From: Opitutaceae bacterium TAV5
GTDB taxonomy: Bacteria > Verrucomicrobiota > Verrucomicrobiia > Opitutales > Opitutaceae
DNA: 64,000 nucleotides
NCBI GenBank assembly: GCA_000242935.3
Contig: CP007053.1
Coordinates: forward strand, 5,379,001 to 5,443,000
Reading direction: 5' to 3'
Shown: positions 27,776-36,262 of the stretch, one piece after another
Layout: the number at the start of each line of letters is the position of its first letter
Position numbering within the stretch: the first letter of the stretch is position 1
Made by a program: the position numbers and the translations under genes
The notes under the pieces: generated by a model
Told to the model about the DNA's origin: nothing
What the model saw: the letters and a program-made list of their open reading frames with translations, nothing else
Database searches by the model: none

Positions 27776-27872
27776 AAGAGCAAGGAGCGCAGCCGGGTAT
27801 CCCCGTCCCGGTGTCTGCGCATGCGGCATCCGGCGCTTGAATCCGGCCGGTCGCGCCGCTTCTTTTTATCCG

Positions 27873-28232
27873 ATGATCGACGGCATCTGGGAACCTCAAG
27901 GGGCGGAATTTGGCGGACAGGCGGTGCCTCCGCCCGGCCTCGTCATGCTGATCGAGGCGGATCGCTACACGATCACCCGGGAAAGCGGCGAGCGCGACGA
28001 GGGCCGGATCGAGATTTCCGGCGACGGCAGCGCAGGCTGGCACGAGATCGACATCGTCTGCGAGCAGGGCGCCGGTGCGGGCCAGCGGTTGCGCGCCATC
28101 ATGCGGCGGCGCGGCAACCTGCTCCAGCTCTGCTACCACGCGGAAGAAAATGGCGAGCGGCCGCAGGCGTTTGTGTCGCGGCGCGGTTCGCTGGCGGTGC
28201 TGGTCCGCTACCGCCGGATCGGGGACGGATGA
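27873..28232 (+). CDS. TIGR03067-type small protein
   Basis: 119 residues, starting at the ATG that opens on IDGIWEPQGAEFGG; an upstream TTG is less likely. The order G-W-E ... GGQ..P ... L.I..DRYT ... EGRIEI ... EIDIV ... RRGNLLQLCYH ... RPQAF follows the TIGR03067/lipocalin-like pattern common in Planctomycetes and Verrucomicrobia, whose function is unknown. No signal peptide is visible. It stands 97 bases after the sigma-54 activator, same strand. Confidence 0.7.
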   Translation: MIDGIWEPQGAEFGGQAVPPPGLVMLIEADRYTITRESGERDEGRIEISGDGSAGWHEIDIVCEQGAGAGQRLRAIMRRRGNLLQLCYHAEENGERPQAFVSRRGSLAVLVRYRRIGDG

Positions 28233-28288
28233 CGCAGGCGGTCCGGGGGGGGGCGGGCAGGAGGACGAAGAAAGAGCAGGAGGCCGGT

Positions 28289-29185
28289 TCAGCGGCGAGC
28301 CGGCGTGTCGGTCATCGCCAGCGAGGCGGAGGGCGGCGTCACGGGCTGATCACCGGTGGCGAGCCAGAGCAGGACGCGCGGGACAACGTTTTCCAGGCCG
28401 GGCGTGAGTTCGGGATGCGGGCTGATCGCGACAATGCGGCCACGGCCATAGGTGGCGCGGACGAATGCGGGCGAGTTGATCATCACGTTGTGCGGGGTGC
28501 CGTTTTCGGCGATCTCGCTGCGGTACCACGCGTCCACCGTGTAGCCGGGAAGGTCGGCGCGGTTCAGCGGCTCGAGAATCGGGCCGTTGGCGTAGGTGAT
28601 GGAAATGGCCTGCGGATAATCGCCGAGCAACGACCGGCCGCTTTCGGAGAGCTGCACATCCACGCGGCCTTCGCCGCGCGCCCAGTTGTGAGGCGAGACG
28701 GTGCGGGCATTGAGGATGCCGAGACTCCACGGATAACCGGTCGTGGCGAGATAGGCGCCGGCGCAGATGCCGAGGTAGCCGCCGCCGTTATCGACATAGC
28801 GGCGGATCGCGGCGCGGCCTTTTTCGCCGATGCTGCGGCCTTGGGCTCCGCTGTTGCCGCCGGGAAACACGAGCACATCGAATCGGGACAGGTCGGCGCG
28901 GGCGTAGTCCCGCGGCGAGAGAGGCGTGAGGGTGACACCGGGCAGCCGGTTCGCACGGCTGGCAAATGCCTCATAGTTGAGCGTCGAACCGGCATCGCGA
29001 TCGTCGCGCCGGAAGACACCCACGCGCAGGCTGCGCGAAGGGCCGGGGCCGGTGATGGCGGCGCAGGCGAAGGCGCCCGGATCCTCGTGGCCCGCGGCAA
29101 GGGCGGGCGTGGCAGTCATTTGCCCGGCGTGAACCCCGTTGGCGAGCAACAGGGCCACGCAGAAACGAAGCGCGTGGCAACGCAT
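28289..29185 (-). CDS. Exported biotin-protein-ligase N-terminal-like (GATase1/DJ-1 fold) protein
   Basis: 298 residues. A signal peptide (1-20) is followed by an unmatched stretch and then a class I glutamine-amidotransferase-like fold of the BPL_N type: LRVGVFRRDD, FDVLVFPGGNSGAQGR, RRYVDNGGGYLGICAGAYLA with the nucleophile-elbow Cys, and later TYGRGRIVAISPHPE with the His. BPL_N proteins often occur as exported proteins of unknown substrate. It stands alone between two genes on the plus strand. An activity cannot be stated from sequence. Confidence 0.8.
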   Translation of the reverse strand: MRCHALRFCVALLLANGVHAGQMTATPALAAGHEDPGAFACAAITGPGPSRSLRVGVFRRDDRDAGSTLNYEAFASRANRLPGVTLTPLSPRDYARADLSRFDVLVFPGGNSGAQGRSIGEKGRAAIRRYVDNGGGYLGICAGAYLATTGYPWSLGILNARTVSPHNWARGEGRVDVQLSESGRSLLGDYPQAISITYANGPILEPLNRADLPGYTVDAWYRSEIAENGTPHNVMINSPAFVRATYGRGRIVAISPHPELTPGLENVVPRVLLWLATGDQPVTPPSASLAMTDTPARR

Positions 29186-29346
29186 GGGTGGTGTGGTAGC
29201 GGTTTCCTGGAATCGGGCGGTAACACGTAAGGCTATGGCCTGATGTCAGCTTTTCTTGTCACTGGCTGCCGGGTGGTAGTCCGGCATGAGCAAAATATGC
29301 ATAGCGACGGGTCGTCGGCAAACCGGGGCGGAGTCTTCCGCCTGAA

Positions 29347-29744
29347 CTAAAAAGCAAACTGATAGTCTGTCCCCGCCACCATGAGGGCGGGTGTCGGGCC
29401 GCCGCCGGTGCCGCGGGTGCTGCCGGTGTCCGTCAGACTTTGGCGCTGTTGTCGCACTTGAAGTGCACGCGCGAGCGGCGCAGGGCGAGGGCGCGTTGCG
29501 AGGCGTCGCCAGCAATATTGCGTCGTTCGATCAGATGGCGGGCGCCGCCTTTGACGGGAGCGCTGCCGGCTTCCGTGCCATCGATGGCCGCGGCCGCGGC
29601 GATGCAGAGCAGCAACTCGGCCCGGGCAGGCAGGCGCGTGGCAGGGAACCCGGTGCGGGTGGACAGCCAGCGGACCAGCGGAAAAGGGAGGCAGGTTGCG
29701 ATTTCGCTCACAATGGCGATGGTGCCAAGGTCTTCCTCCGCAAG
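29347..29744 (-). pseudogene. Possible frameshifted or decayed short gene
   Basis: Two adjoining minus-strand frames have strongly GC-rich third positions. One (down to 29433) gives a 5' part with [15 protein letters not shown] and [20 protein letters not shown] and stops at NSAKV. Another frame carries on with [18 protein letters not shown] and ends in AGTDYQF at 29347. A single-base shift near 29440-29455 would join them. No family recognised and no good start codon; a GTG at 29711 is possible. It may equally be non-coding. Confidence 0.3.
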
Positions 29745-29793
29745 TCAACGCGGTGTCTGCGCCCGTTTTTCCAATGTCTGCCACCGGATTCCG

Positions 29794-30375
29794 ATGAACC
29801 TGTTCGCCGCCTTCTGCATGCCGGGCATGCTGCTCCTGGCCACGCTCCTCCCGGGGTGTGACGGCGCCCGGACGTCGCTGCCGGACAAGGCCGGGGCTCC
29901 GGCGCCTTCTTCTCCCGTTTCCTCTGACTCACCACCGCTTCCGTCAACCTCCTCCATTCCCATGCCCGACAAAGTCGTCAAAACCGATGCCGAGTGGCGC
30001 GCCCGCCTCACGCCGCTGCAATTCCACATCCTCCGCGAAAAAGGCACCGAGCGCCCCGGCACCGGTGAGTACCTCAACAACGAGGCCGCCGGCGTCTATG
30101 TATGCGCGGGTTGCGGCCAGGAGCTGTTTTCGTCGGAGGCGAAATTCGAATCACACTGCGGCTGGCCGAGCTTTTACAAGCCGGTCACCAAGGAGGCGGT
30201 GGTCAATTCGCGCGACACCAGCCACGGCATGGACCGGGTGGAGATCACCTGTCCGCGGTGCGGCGGGCATCTCGGGCACGTGTTCCCCGACGGTCCGGAA
30301 CCGACGGGGCTGCGTTATTGCCTGAACTCGGCGGCGCTGAAATTCGTGCCGGCGAGGAAGGCGGAAGCGAAGTAG
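29794..30375 (+). CDS. msrB: Peptide-methionine (R)-S-oxide reductase, lipoprotein form
   Basis: 193 residues. MsrB reduces the R form of methionine sulfoxide in proteins. The domain (about 60-190) shows [20 protein letters not shown], two zinc CxxC pairs (CAGCGQELF and [12 protein letters not shown]), HCGWPSF, and the catalytic RYCLNSAAL with the resolving/active Cys. The N-terminus starts at the ATG at 29794 with a hydrophobic run ending in the lipobox LLPGC, then a Ser/Pro linker, so the enzyme is probably lipid-anchored in the envelope and repairs exported proteins there. No msrA is seen nearby. Confidence 0.92.
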   Translation: MNLFAAFCMPGMLLLATLLPGCDGARTSLPDKAGAPAPSSPVSSDSPPLPSTSSIPMPDKVVKTDAEWRARLTPLQFHILREKGTERPGTGEYLNNEAAGVYVCAGCGQELFSSEAKFESHCGWPSFYKPVTKEAVVNSRDTSHGMDRVEITCPRCGGHLGHVFPDGPEPTGLRYCLNSAALKFVPARKAEAK

Positions 30376-30442
30376 CGGGGAACGGCGGGTCGAGATGTAT
30401 TCGGCCTGCCGGGTTAGTAATTGTCTGGCGACTACGGAGTCT

Positions 30443-30571
30443 GACGGAGCGGCGGCATTTTTCTGCCAATCCCGCTGCAGACGACGCAACGCGTCGCCGG
30501 TCCGGACGGCGAGGCACCGGGCGAGGCGCTGACGCGCCTCGTCGCAGCGGCAAGAATGCCGCCGCTCCGTC
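30443..30571. repeat. Long inverted repeat with GACGGAGCGGCGGC arms
   Basis: Left arm begins GACGGAGCGGCGGCATT, right arm ends AATGCCGCCGCTCCGTC; about 20 bases pair almost perfectly around an 85-base loop that itself holds 'cgaggcgctgacgcgcctcg'. The arm shares CGGAGCGGCGGC with the inverted repeat inside the UDG-family gene at 33009-33106. A second short family, with 'gggctggaagcccgtgccac' and 'gcacggatgcccgtgccac', follows at 30612-30664. No gene lies between 30376 and 30685. Confidence 0.7.
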
Positions 30572-30685
30572 GCTCAACGGATACCCGACTTGCGTCGGCA
30601 GCTACGGAACACGGGCTGGAAGCCCGTGCCACGTCGGAATCATGGGCACGGATGCCCGTGCCACGGCGCCGCGCCTCGGTGTCGC

Positions 30686-32167
30686 TTATCGCGTCAGCCG
30701 GTAGTATCCGTCGGGGTTGTACAGGTAGTAACAATCGAGCGGATTGAGCCGCGGGAGGAGCTGGTAGGCGCGGCCGGAGTCATCCACTTTTTCCAGTTCG
30801 CCCCCGAAGCGGCGGCCATCATCAGCGGAGGGAGCTCGCGCCACGCTGTCGGGATTCCGGTCCAGCGACTCTTCGCGGATCGTTGTCACGATGTGGTCCA
30901 CCCACTTGATCTCGCGCGCCTTGTCGCCGAAGACAATCCAGTCACCGGTGCTCCGGTTGGAGTACATCTGCTTGATGAACTCGTCCAGGCTGATGCCCAT
31001 CTTCTGCGCGATGGGCGCGGCGAGGCGGCGCCACCACTCCTCGAGGTCGCGCACGCCTTCGCGTTGTTCGGTGAGGTTGCCATACGAGAAGGAAAGTATC
31101 TGGTGATGCAGGATGAGCGCGTTGGGATACGCGTACGATTCTTTCGCCAGGGTCGTGATGCCGGCGGCCATGCTCGCGGCGAAGGACTTGACGACGGTGT
31201 AAACCGGGGCGGCGCTGCCTTCCATCGCCTTGAGGATCTTGTAGCCGGCCATGACGGAACCGCCGGGCGAACTGTCGATCACGATGAAGATGGGGTAATC
31301 GGAGTTCTGGTTGTTGAAGTAGTCGATGCGCTCCTGGATGTAGTCGGCGGTGCGCATGCTGATGACGCCGTTGAGCGGGATGCGGCGGTCGCTGATCGTG
31401 AGGACGCCGTCCTGGAACGGGGTTTTGGTGTAGACGATCTCGTGTTTGACGAGATTGCGGAGGCGGTCGCGCTTGTCGCGGAGATCGAGCTGGCTGTTGA
31501 GCTTGGCGATTTCGAAATCCAGCACGCCGCGCTCGGCCTGCATCTGCTGGAGGGCAAGCTGGGTTTGCTGGAGTTTCAGCTGGATTTCCTGGGTTTCGAG
31601 TTTGATGGAGCGCAGCCGGGCTTCGTCCTGCGCGGCGACGAGGGCGTTTTCGGCCTGAAGTTTTTCGCGCTTCTGGTTCAGCTCGGCGATTTCGGCGGCG
31701 GAGGCGGCGGTGCGTTCGGCCTGGGCGGAGGCGAGGCGCTGGTTGATGAGCTCGGTGGCCTGCCTGAGGCGGGCGATTTCCTCCTGCTGTTCGAGAGCGG
31801 CCTTGCGGCTGCGCTCCTGGGCGAGCGCGATTTCGGCGGACAGACGGCTTTTCTCGGCGTTGAGATCGGCGAGTTGCTGTTTGAGTTTTTCCTCGGCGAG
31901 GCTGTTTTCGAGCGCGAGACGCTCCTTTTCCTGTTTCAGGCCGGCGAGCGGGTCGGGCTTTTCCGGCCGGCTCTCCGTCTTCGCGTCTTTGCCGGCGGCG
32001 TCCGTGGCATCGTCAGGTCCGGTTTCATCGACGGTTCCGGTGTCGATTGCCGCAGGTTCGTCGGGAGGTGGCGTCGCCACCGGCTGGGGTTGGGAATAAA
32101 GCGCCGGGAAGGAGGCGCCGGCAAACGTGAGCGACAGGAACAGGCATAACAGGCGGCAGGTCATCAT
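30686..32167 (-). CDS. Exported coiled-coil protein with ClpP/SDH-type serine protease domain
   Basis: 493 residues. Signal peptide 1-22, Pro/acidic linker to 80, a long coiled coil (about 80-240, many E/Q/L/A heptads), then a ClpP/crotonase-fold domain: IVIDSSPGGSVMAGYKILKAM, SFAASMAAGITTLA with the likely nucleophile Ser near residue 333, and ILHHQILSF with the likely His near 355. GDWIVFGDKAREIKWVDHIV resembles the ClpP tail. The domain therefore has ClpP catalytic residues but is exported and fused to a coiled coil, unlike cytoplasmic ClpP. It may be a periplasmic signal-peptide-peptidase-like or self-assembling protease (inference). A minus-strand series with the UDG-like and ribE genes is possible. 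Confidence 0.75.
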   Translation of the reverse strand: MMTCRLLCLFLSLTFAGASFPALYSQPQPVATPPPDEPAAIDTGTVDETGPDDATDAAGKDAKTESRPEKPDPLAGLKQEKERLALENSLAEEKLKQQLADLNAEKSRLSAEIALAQERSRKAALEQQEEIARLRQATELINQRLASAQAERTAASAAEIAELNQKREKLQAENALVAAQDEARLRSIKLETQEIQLKLQQTQLALQQMQAERGVLDFEIAKLNSQLDLRDKRDRLRNLVKHEIVYTKTPFQDGVLTISDRRIPLNGVISMRTADYIQERIDYFNNQNSDYPIFIVIDSSPGGSVMAGYKILKAMEGSAAPVYTVVKSFAASMAAGITTLAKESYAYPNALILHHQILSFSYGNLTEQREGVRDLEEWWRRLAAPIAQKMGISLDEFIKQMYSNRSTGDWIVFGDKAREIKWVDHIVTTIREESLDRNPDSVARAPSADDGRRFGGELEKVDDSGRAYQLLPRLNPLDCYYLYNPDGYYRLTR

Positions 32168-32239
32168 AGGCGGGAAGGGAATCGTGTGAGTGTGGCAGAC
32201 TCGGAAACGGATGCAGCGGTTCGGTGAATTTTGCGAAAT

Positions 32240-33286
32240 CTACAGAAAATATCCCCGCTGTTTTTCCGAAACCGGCAGGCCGACGCGCTCCATGACCTTG
32301 AGCAGGTCTTCCCAGATCATGCGCTTGGAGCGGCTGGACTGGTTGCGCAGGATGTAGCTGGGGTGGTACGTCACCATGAGCGGCTTGCCGCCAAACTCGC
32401 GCCAGCGGCCGCGGATGGAGCCGAGTGTCGTGAAGCTGCCGACGCCGAGCATGCCCTGCGCGGCCGTCGAGCCGAGCGCCACCAGCACATCGGGATCGAC
32501 GATCTCCACCTGGGCGCGGAAAAACGGCAGGCAAAACGTCATTTCCTCGGGCGAAGGCGGGCGGTTGCCGATCTGTTCGTGGCCTTCGGGCGTCGGGATC
32601 TGCGGACGCCAGTTCATGATGTTGCCGATGTAAACCTGCTCCCGTTTCAGACCCATCGCCGCGATCATGCGGGTGAGGAGCTGGCCGGCGGGGCCGACGA
32701 AGGGTTCGCCCTGGACTTCCTCTTCGGCGCCAGGCGCTTCGCCGACGAACATGATTTTCGCGTCGAGCGAGCCGACGCCGAGCACCACCTGTTTGCCGGG
32801 GCGGACGTGGGCGCGACAGACGGGGTGGCCGGTGACGAAGTCTTTCAGCCAGGCCCAGCGGGCAGCCTTGTCACCCGCGGGCAGCGTGACCTCGGGCGGC
32901 GGCGGCAGTTCCGGCGCAGGCGCTGCGGCCGGGATGCGGACGGCGGGCCGCGGTGCGGGGACGGCAGCAGAGGAGGAGGCGTAACCGGAAGTGCTGTCAG
33001 CCTGTTCCCGGAGCGGCGGCGTCCCCGCCGCCGGACGGGACCCCAGTCCCGCAGGATCGGAAGGGCGCGCTGGCGCGCGTCCGGCGGCGGGGACGCCGCC
33101 GCTCCGTCGGATGCCGGCATCACTTCCGGTTGCGCCCGCAGGGGGGGAGGAGGGCGATGCGGCCTGGAGTTTGCCCACGGCTTCACGGAGGAGGGCGATG
33201 CTTTCCGGCGAGACCGACAGCGCCGTCACGCCGTCGGCCTTGAGGCGTTTCAGTTCGTCGGTGAGGGCGCGGAGGGAAGCGCGCAT
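32240..33286 (-). CDS. Uracil-DNA glycosylase superfamily protein with few cysteines
   Basis: 348 residues. Residues about 165-345 are a UDG superfamily (family 4/5-like) domain: IMFVGEAPGAEEEVQGEPFV and GPAGQLL (motif 1 region), GNIMNWRPQ, PPSPEEMTFCLPF, and MVTYHPSYILRN (motif 3 His). Family 4 enzymes remove uracil from DNA and hold a 4Fe-4S cluster with four Cys. Only two Cys exist in this whole protein, so the cluster is probably absent. The first ~160 residues are a Pro/Ala/Ser-rich, low-complexity extension, of which residues about 60-93 are encoded by an inverted repeat. It begins 3 bases after the ribE stop, so the two are co-transcribed. Confidence 0.8.
   Translation of the reverse strand: MRASLRALTDELKRLKADGVTALSVSPESIALLREAVGKLQAASPSSPPAGATGSDAGIRRSGGVPAAGRAPARPSDPAGLGSRPAAGTPPLREQADSTSGYASSSAAVPAPRPAVRIPAAAPAPELPPPPEVTLPAGDKAARWAWLKDFVTGHPVCRAHVRPGKQVVLGVGSLDAKIMFVGEAPGAEEEVQGEPFVGPAGQLLTRMIAAMGLKREQVYIGNIMNWRPQIPTPEGHEQIGNRPPSPEEMTFCLPFFRAQVEIVDPDVLVALGSTAAQGMLGVGSFTTLGSIRGRWREFGGKPLMVTYHPSYILRNQSSRSKRMIWEDLLKVMERVGLPVSEKQRGYFL
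33009..33106. repeat. Perfect 29-bp inverted repeat inside the UDG-family coding sequence
   Basis: The arms (33009-33037 and 33078-33106) are exact reverse complements of 29 bases, beginning CGGAGCGGCGGCGTCC, with a 40-base loop. The unit adds about 33 codons in frame to the disordered N-terminal extension of the gene. Arms resemble those at 30443-30571. Confidence 0.9.
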
Positions 33287-33289
33287 GGC

Positions 33290-33904
33290 TCAGGCGGCTT
33301 GCGTCTGGCCGACGAGGTGCGCGGCGGCGAGTTTCTGGACATACTTGCCGAGCATGTCGAATTCGAGGTTCACGTGGTCACCGGGCCGGCGGGTGCGCAG
33401 GTTGGTGACGGTGATCGTGGTCGGGATGAGCCAGACGGCGAACGTGTCGCCCTCGACTTCGGCCACCGTCAACGAGATGCCGTCGATGGCAATGCTGCCC
33501 TTTTCGATCAGGTTGAGCCCGGTGCCGGCCGGCGCCTTCACGCGCAGGTAATAATCGCTGCCGCGCTGCTCGAAAATCTCGATGACGCCCTGGCCGTCGA
33601 TGTGGCCAGTGACGAAGTGGCCGCCCATCTTGCCGCCGAAGCGCAGGCTGCACTCGAGGTTGACGGCCGAGCCGGGCGCGAGCTTGCCGATGTTGGTGAG
33701 GCGATAGGTCTCCTCGAGGAGGTCGAACCGGATGAAATCGGCGTCGAACCCGGTGACGGTGAGACAGCAGCCGTTGATCGCGATGCTGTCGCCCGGGGCG
33801 ATGTCCTCGCGCGGGAGCCGCGTGGCGAGGCGGAGTTTCCATGCATCGTCACCCTTGGTGAAGGATTCGACGGTGCCCGTTTCCTCAATGATACCGGTAA
33901 ACAT
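33290..33904 (-). CDS. ribE: Riboflavin synthase, alpha subunit
   Basis: 204 residues, normal length. It makes riboflavin from two 6,7-dimethyl-8-ribityllumazine molecules in the cytoplasm. The N-terminus MFTGIIEETGTVES is diagnostic; two lumazine-binding barrels follow (residues 1-95 and 96-190) with the duplicated GDSIAINGCCLTV and GSIAIDGISLTV motifs and GHFVTGHIDGQG at the junction. It begins a short minus-strand pair with the UDG-like gene 3 bases downstream. No other rib gene is in the window, and no FMN riboswitch was seen upstream. Confidence 0.96.
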   Translation of the reverse strand: MFTGIIEETGTVESFTKGDDAWKLRLATRLPREDIAPGDSIAINGCCLTVTGFDADFIRFDLLEETYRLTNIGKLAPGSAVNLECSLRFGGKMGGHFVTGHIDGQGVIEIFEQRGSDYYLRVKAPAGTGLNLIEKGSIAIDGISLTVAEVEGDTFAVWLIPTTITVTNLRTRRPGDHVNLEFDMLGKYVQKLAAAHLVGQTQAA

Positions 33905-33984
33905 GAGGGCACGATTGAGACGTTCGCTCCCGGTTTCTCAAGGCTCAACCGGCGTAAAAAAACGGAAGAAGGTGAAACGCGGTT

Positions 33985-36105
33985 TTACGGTTTGGCTTTT
34001 TCGCTCGTGCCGGGCTCTCCCGCCGGCAGGCCGTGGCGGAGCCAGGCGGCGGCGGTCACCCGCGAGTAGAGGCGGAATTCGCCGGATTTCGACGCCAGTT
34101 CCAGCATCTCGCGGGCTTGGCCGGAATCACCCTTCAGCAGGAACGACATCCCGATATAGAAGCGCGCCTCGCTCAGGTAACGCTCGCGCGGCTGGAGATT
34201 GTTTTTCGCAATCCCCTGCAACACGTCGTCGGCGGAGACGCGGCCGAGCAGGTGTTCACCGAGCTGTTTCAACCAGGGGTTGTCCCAGCCGGTGATCTCG
34301 CGGGAAAATGTCGGATCGGACAACCCGGTGAGCCGGCGCGCGAGGTACAGCGAAAGGTGCACGTAACTCTGTTTCGTCTTGTAGTCGTCGATGGCCTCCT
34401 GAAAGCGATCGATGGCGGCGGGGTAATCGGCCGAGATCAGGCAGACGAGGCCGCGGAGGTTGGGTGCGTCACCGCTGCCCGGAGCGAGTTTGCCGGCATC
34501 CGAGAGTTGTTCGTCGGCCTCGTCGAGGCGGTTGAGCTCCATGAGGAGCAGGCCGAGATCCTTGCGGGCATCGGCCAGGCCGGGGTCCGTCCTGAGGGCT
34601 TCCTGGTAAGCCGTCACGGCCTCTTCCAGGCGGCCGAGCCGGTGCAGGGCCTCGCCGCGGTTGATCTGGACGACGGGTTCGGACGATGAACGGGCAGCGA
34701 CATCGAGATCCGCCAGCGCCTCGGCGGCCGCCCCGCGTGCGAGGAGGATGCGGGCGCGCTCGATCCGGGCAAAGGGCGCGTCGTGGTTGCGTTCGATCGC
34801 ACGGCCGAAATCGGCGAGCGCGGCATCGGTCTCCTCGCGCTCTTTTTCGACAAAAGCGCGGGCCTGGTAGCCGAGGGCAAGGTCGGGGGCGCGCGTGATC
34901 AGTTCCTCGGCCTCGGTCCGGGATTCATCGAGCTTGCGCGATTTCAGGAGGGAGAGGCTGAGCAGGTAACGGGCCCAGTGCTGGTCGGGATTGATGGCGA
35001 GCGCGGCCCGGAAATCGGCGACGGCGGAGTCGAGCCGGTCGAGGTCGAGCCAGGCGCTGCCTCGCGTGGAAAGCGCCTCGGCATCCTGCGGGTGCGCTTC
35101 GATGAAGGGAGTGAGCAGCGGGGGGATTTCCGCCACGCGCCGGAGCTTGCCATAAATCCGGGCGGTTTGCAGCCACGCGAAATTTTCGTCGGGGGCAGCC
35201 TTGCGCACCGCATCCAGATTCCGGAGGGCCGCGGCCGTATCGCCGGTGTCCTCGAGCGCGAGCGCCTGCTCGACAAGGGCCGCGGTATTGCGGGGCGAGA
35301 GCTCGAGGGATCTGGCGATATCCACGAGCGCGTTCTCGGGAAAACCGGTTGCCCGCCAGACGCGGGCCCGCGCCAGCCAGAGGCTGGCGTCGCGAGGAGC
35401 GAGCACGAGCGCGGAGTCGATATCCCGCGCGGCCTCGCCGAAGCGTTTTTCCTCCAGCAGCATGGCGGTGCGGCCGCGGAAGGCGTCGGCCAGCAGCGGA
35501 TCGGCCGCGATGGCTTCGGAGTACGCGGCGATGGCGCCCTGCGTGTCGCCCCGGGCGTGAAACACCCGCGCGCGGCCGAGGTGCGCGAGCGCGAGTCCCG
35601 GCGAAAGCGCCAGCGCCCCGTCAAAGTCGGCGAGAGCCGCGTCCAGCTCACCCCGGTCGAGCGAAATGCGTCCCCGTTGCTCCCTGATCCCGGCCTGCTT
35701 CGGATCGAGTTCGAGCGCTTGGGTGAAATCCCGGAATGCCTCGTCCGGCTTCGCCATGGCCAGATACGCCTGGCCGCGCGCGGCCCATGCCTCGGCCATC
35801 GCGGGCCGCAAGGTGATGACGTGTGAAAAATCGCCCAGAGCCGCGTCCGGCTTGACCAGCGCGAGATGCGATTCGCCGCGGGCATACCAGACATCCGCCT
35901 CTTCCGGCAACAGCTTGAGCGCGCGGTCGTAAGCGGCGATGGCGTCGGCATGGTTTCCTTTCGCTGCCAGTTCATGGCCTTCCTCGATCAGGGCGGAACC
36001 CTGCTGCCGGGTGAGGAGCGTCGGCGTCCGCAAGGCCGTGCAACCACCAAACCAGAGGAGGACGCAGGCGAGAACAACGGACAACAGTTTGCAGCGGTAA
36101 TGCAT
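33985..36105 (-). CDS. TPR-repeat lipoprotein
   Basis: 706 residues from the ATG at 36105, which follows a clear GGAGG about 10 bases upstream and opens on a lipoprotein signal ending in LLWFGGC. The rest is about 15 tetratricopeptide repeats (for example ADVWYARGESHLALVKPDAA, AEAWAARGQAYLAMAKPDEA, ALAHLGRARVFHARGDTQGA), each 34 residues with the W/L-G-A pattern. TPRs are protein-interaction scaffolds; an outer-membrane or periplasmic assembly role is likely but the partner is unknown. An upstream open frame continues 230 codons but lacks coding features. Confidence 0.85.
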   Translation of the reverse strand: MHYRCKLLSVVLACVLLWFGGCTALRTPTLLTRQQGSALIEEGHELAAKGNHADAIAAYDRALKLLPEEADVWYARGESHLALVKPDAALGDFSHVITLRPAMAEAWAARGQAYLAMAKPDEAFRDFTQALELDPKQAGIREQRGRISLDRGELDAALADFDGALALSPGLALAHLGRARVFHARGDTQGAIAAYSEAIAADPLLADAFRGRTAMLLEEKRFGEAARDIDSALVLAPRDASLWLARARVWRATGFPENALVDIARSLELSPRNTAALVEQALALEDTGDTAAALRNLDAVRKAAPDENFAWLQTARIYGKLRRVAEIPPLLTPFIEAHPQDAEALSTRGSAWLDLDRLDSAVADFRAALAINPDQHWARYLLSLSLLKSRKLDESRTEAEELITRAPDLALGYQARAFVEKEREETDAALADFGRAIERNHDAPFARIERARILLARGAAAEALADLDVAARSSSEPVVQINRGEALHRLGRLEEAVTAYQEALRTDPGLADARKDLGLLLMELNRLDEADEQLSDAGKLAPGSGDAPNLRGLVCLISADYPAAIDRFQEAIDDYKTKQSYVHLSLYLARRLTGLSDPTFSREITGWDNPWLKQLGEHLLGRVSADDVLQGIAKNNLQPRERYLSEARFYIGMSFLLKGDSGQAREMLELASKSGEFRLYSRVTAAAWLRHGLPAGEPGTSEKAKP

Positions 36106-36262
36106 GGGCAGGAGACCTCCGATTCCGCATGGCAATCCGCGTGACGACGAACCTTTTTTCGGAAGATGCGAACTTTTGGGAGATCGTCCCGGCCTGGCCG
36201 GCAGCCCGGGAAAGTTCGCAGGCGGTTGACACCCTCCGCCCGCCCGGGCGAAGTCTCTCGCG

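Noticed and set aside
36106-36262. TPP riboswitch before thiM
   Set aside because: The expected CTGAGA ... ACCCTTTGAACCTGAT-type core is absent in the 157-base gap.
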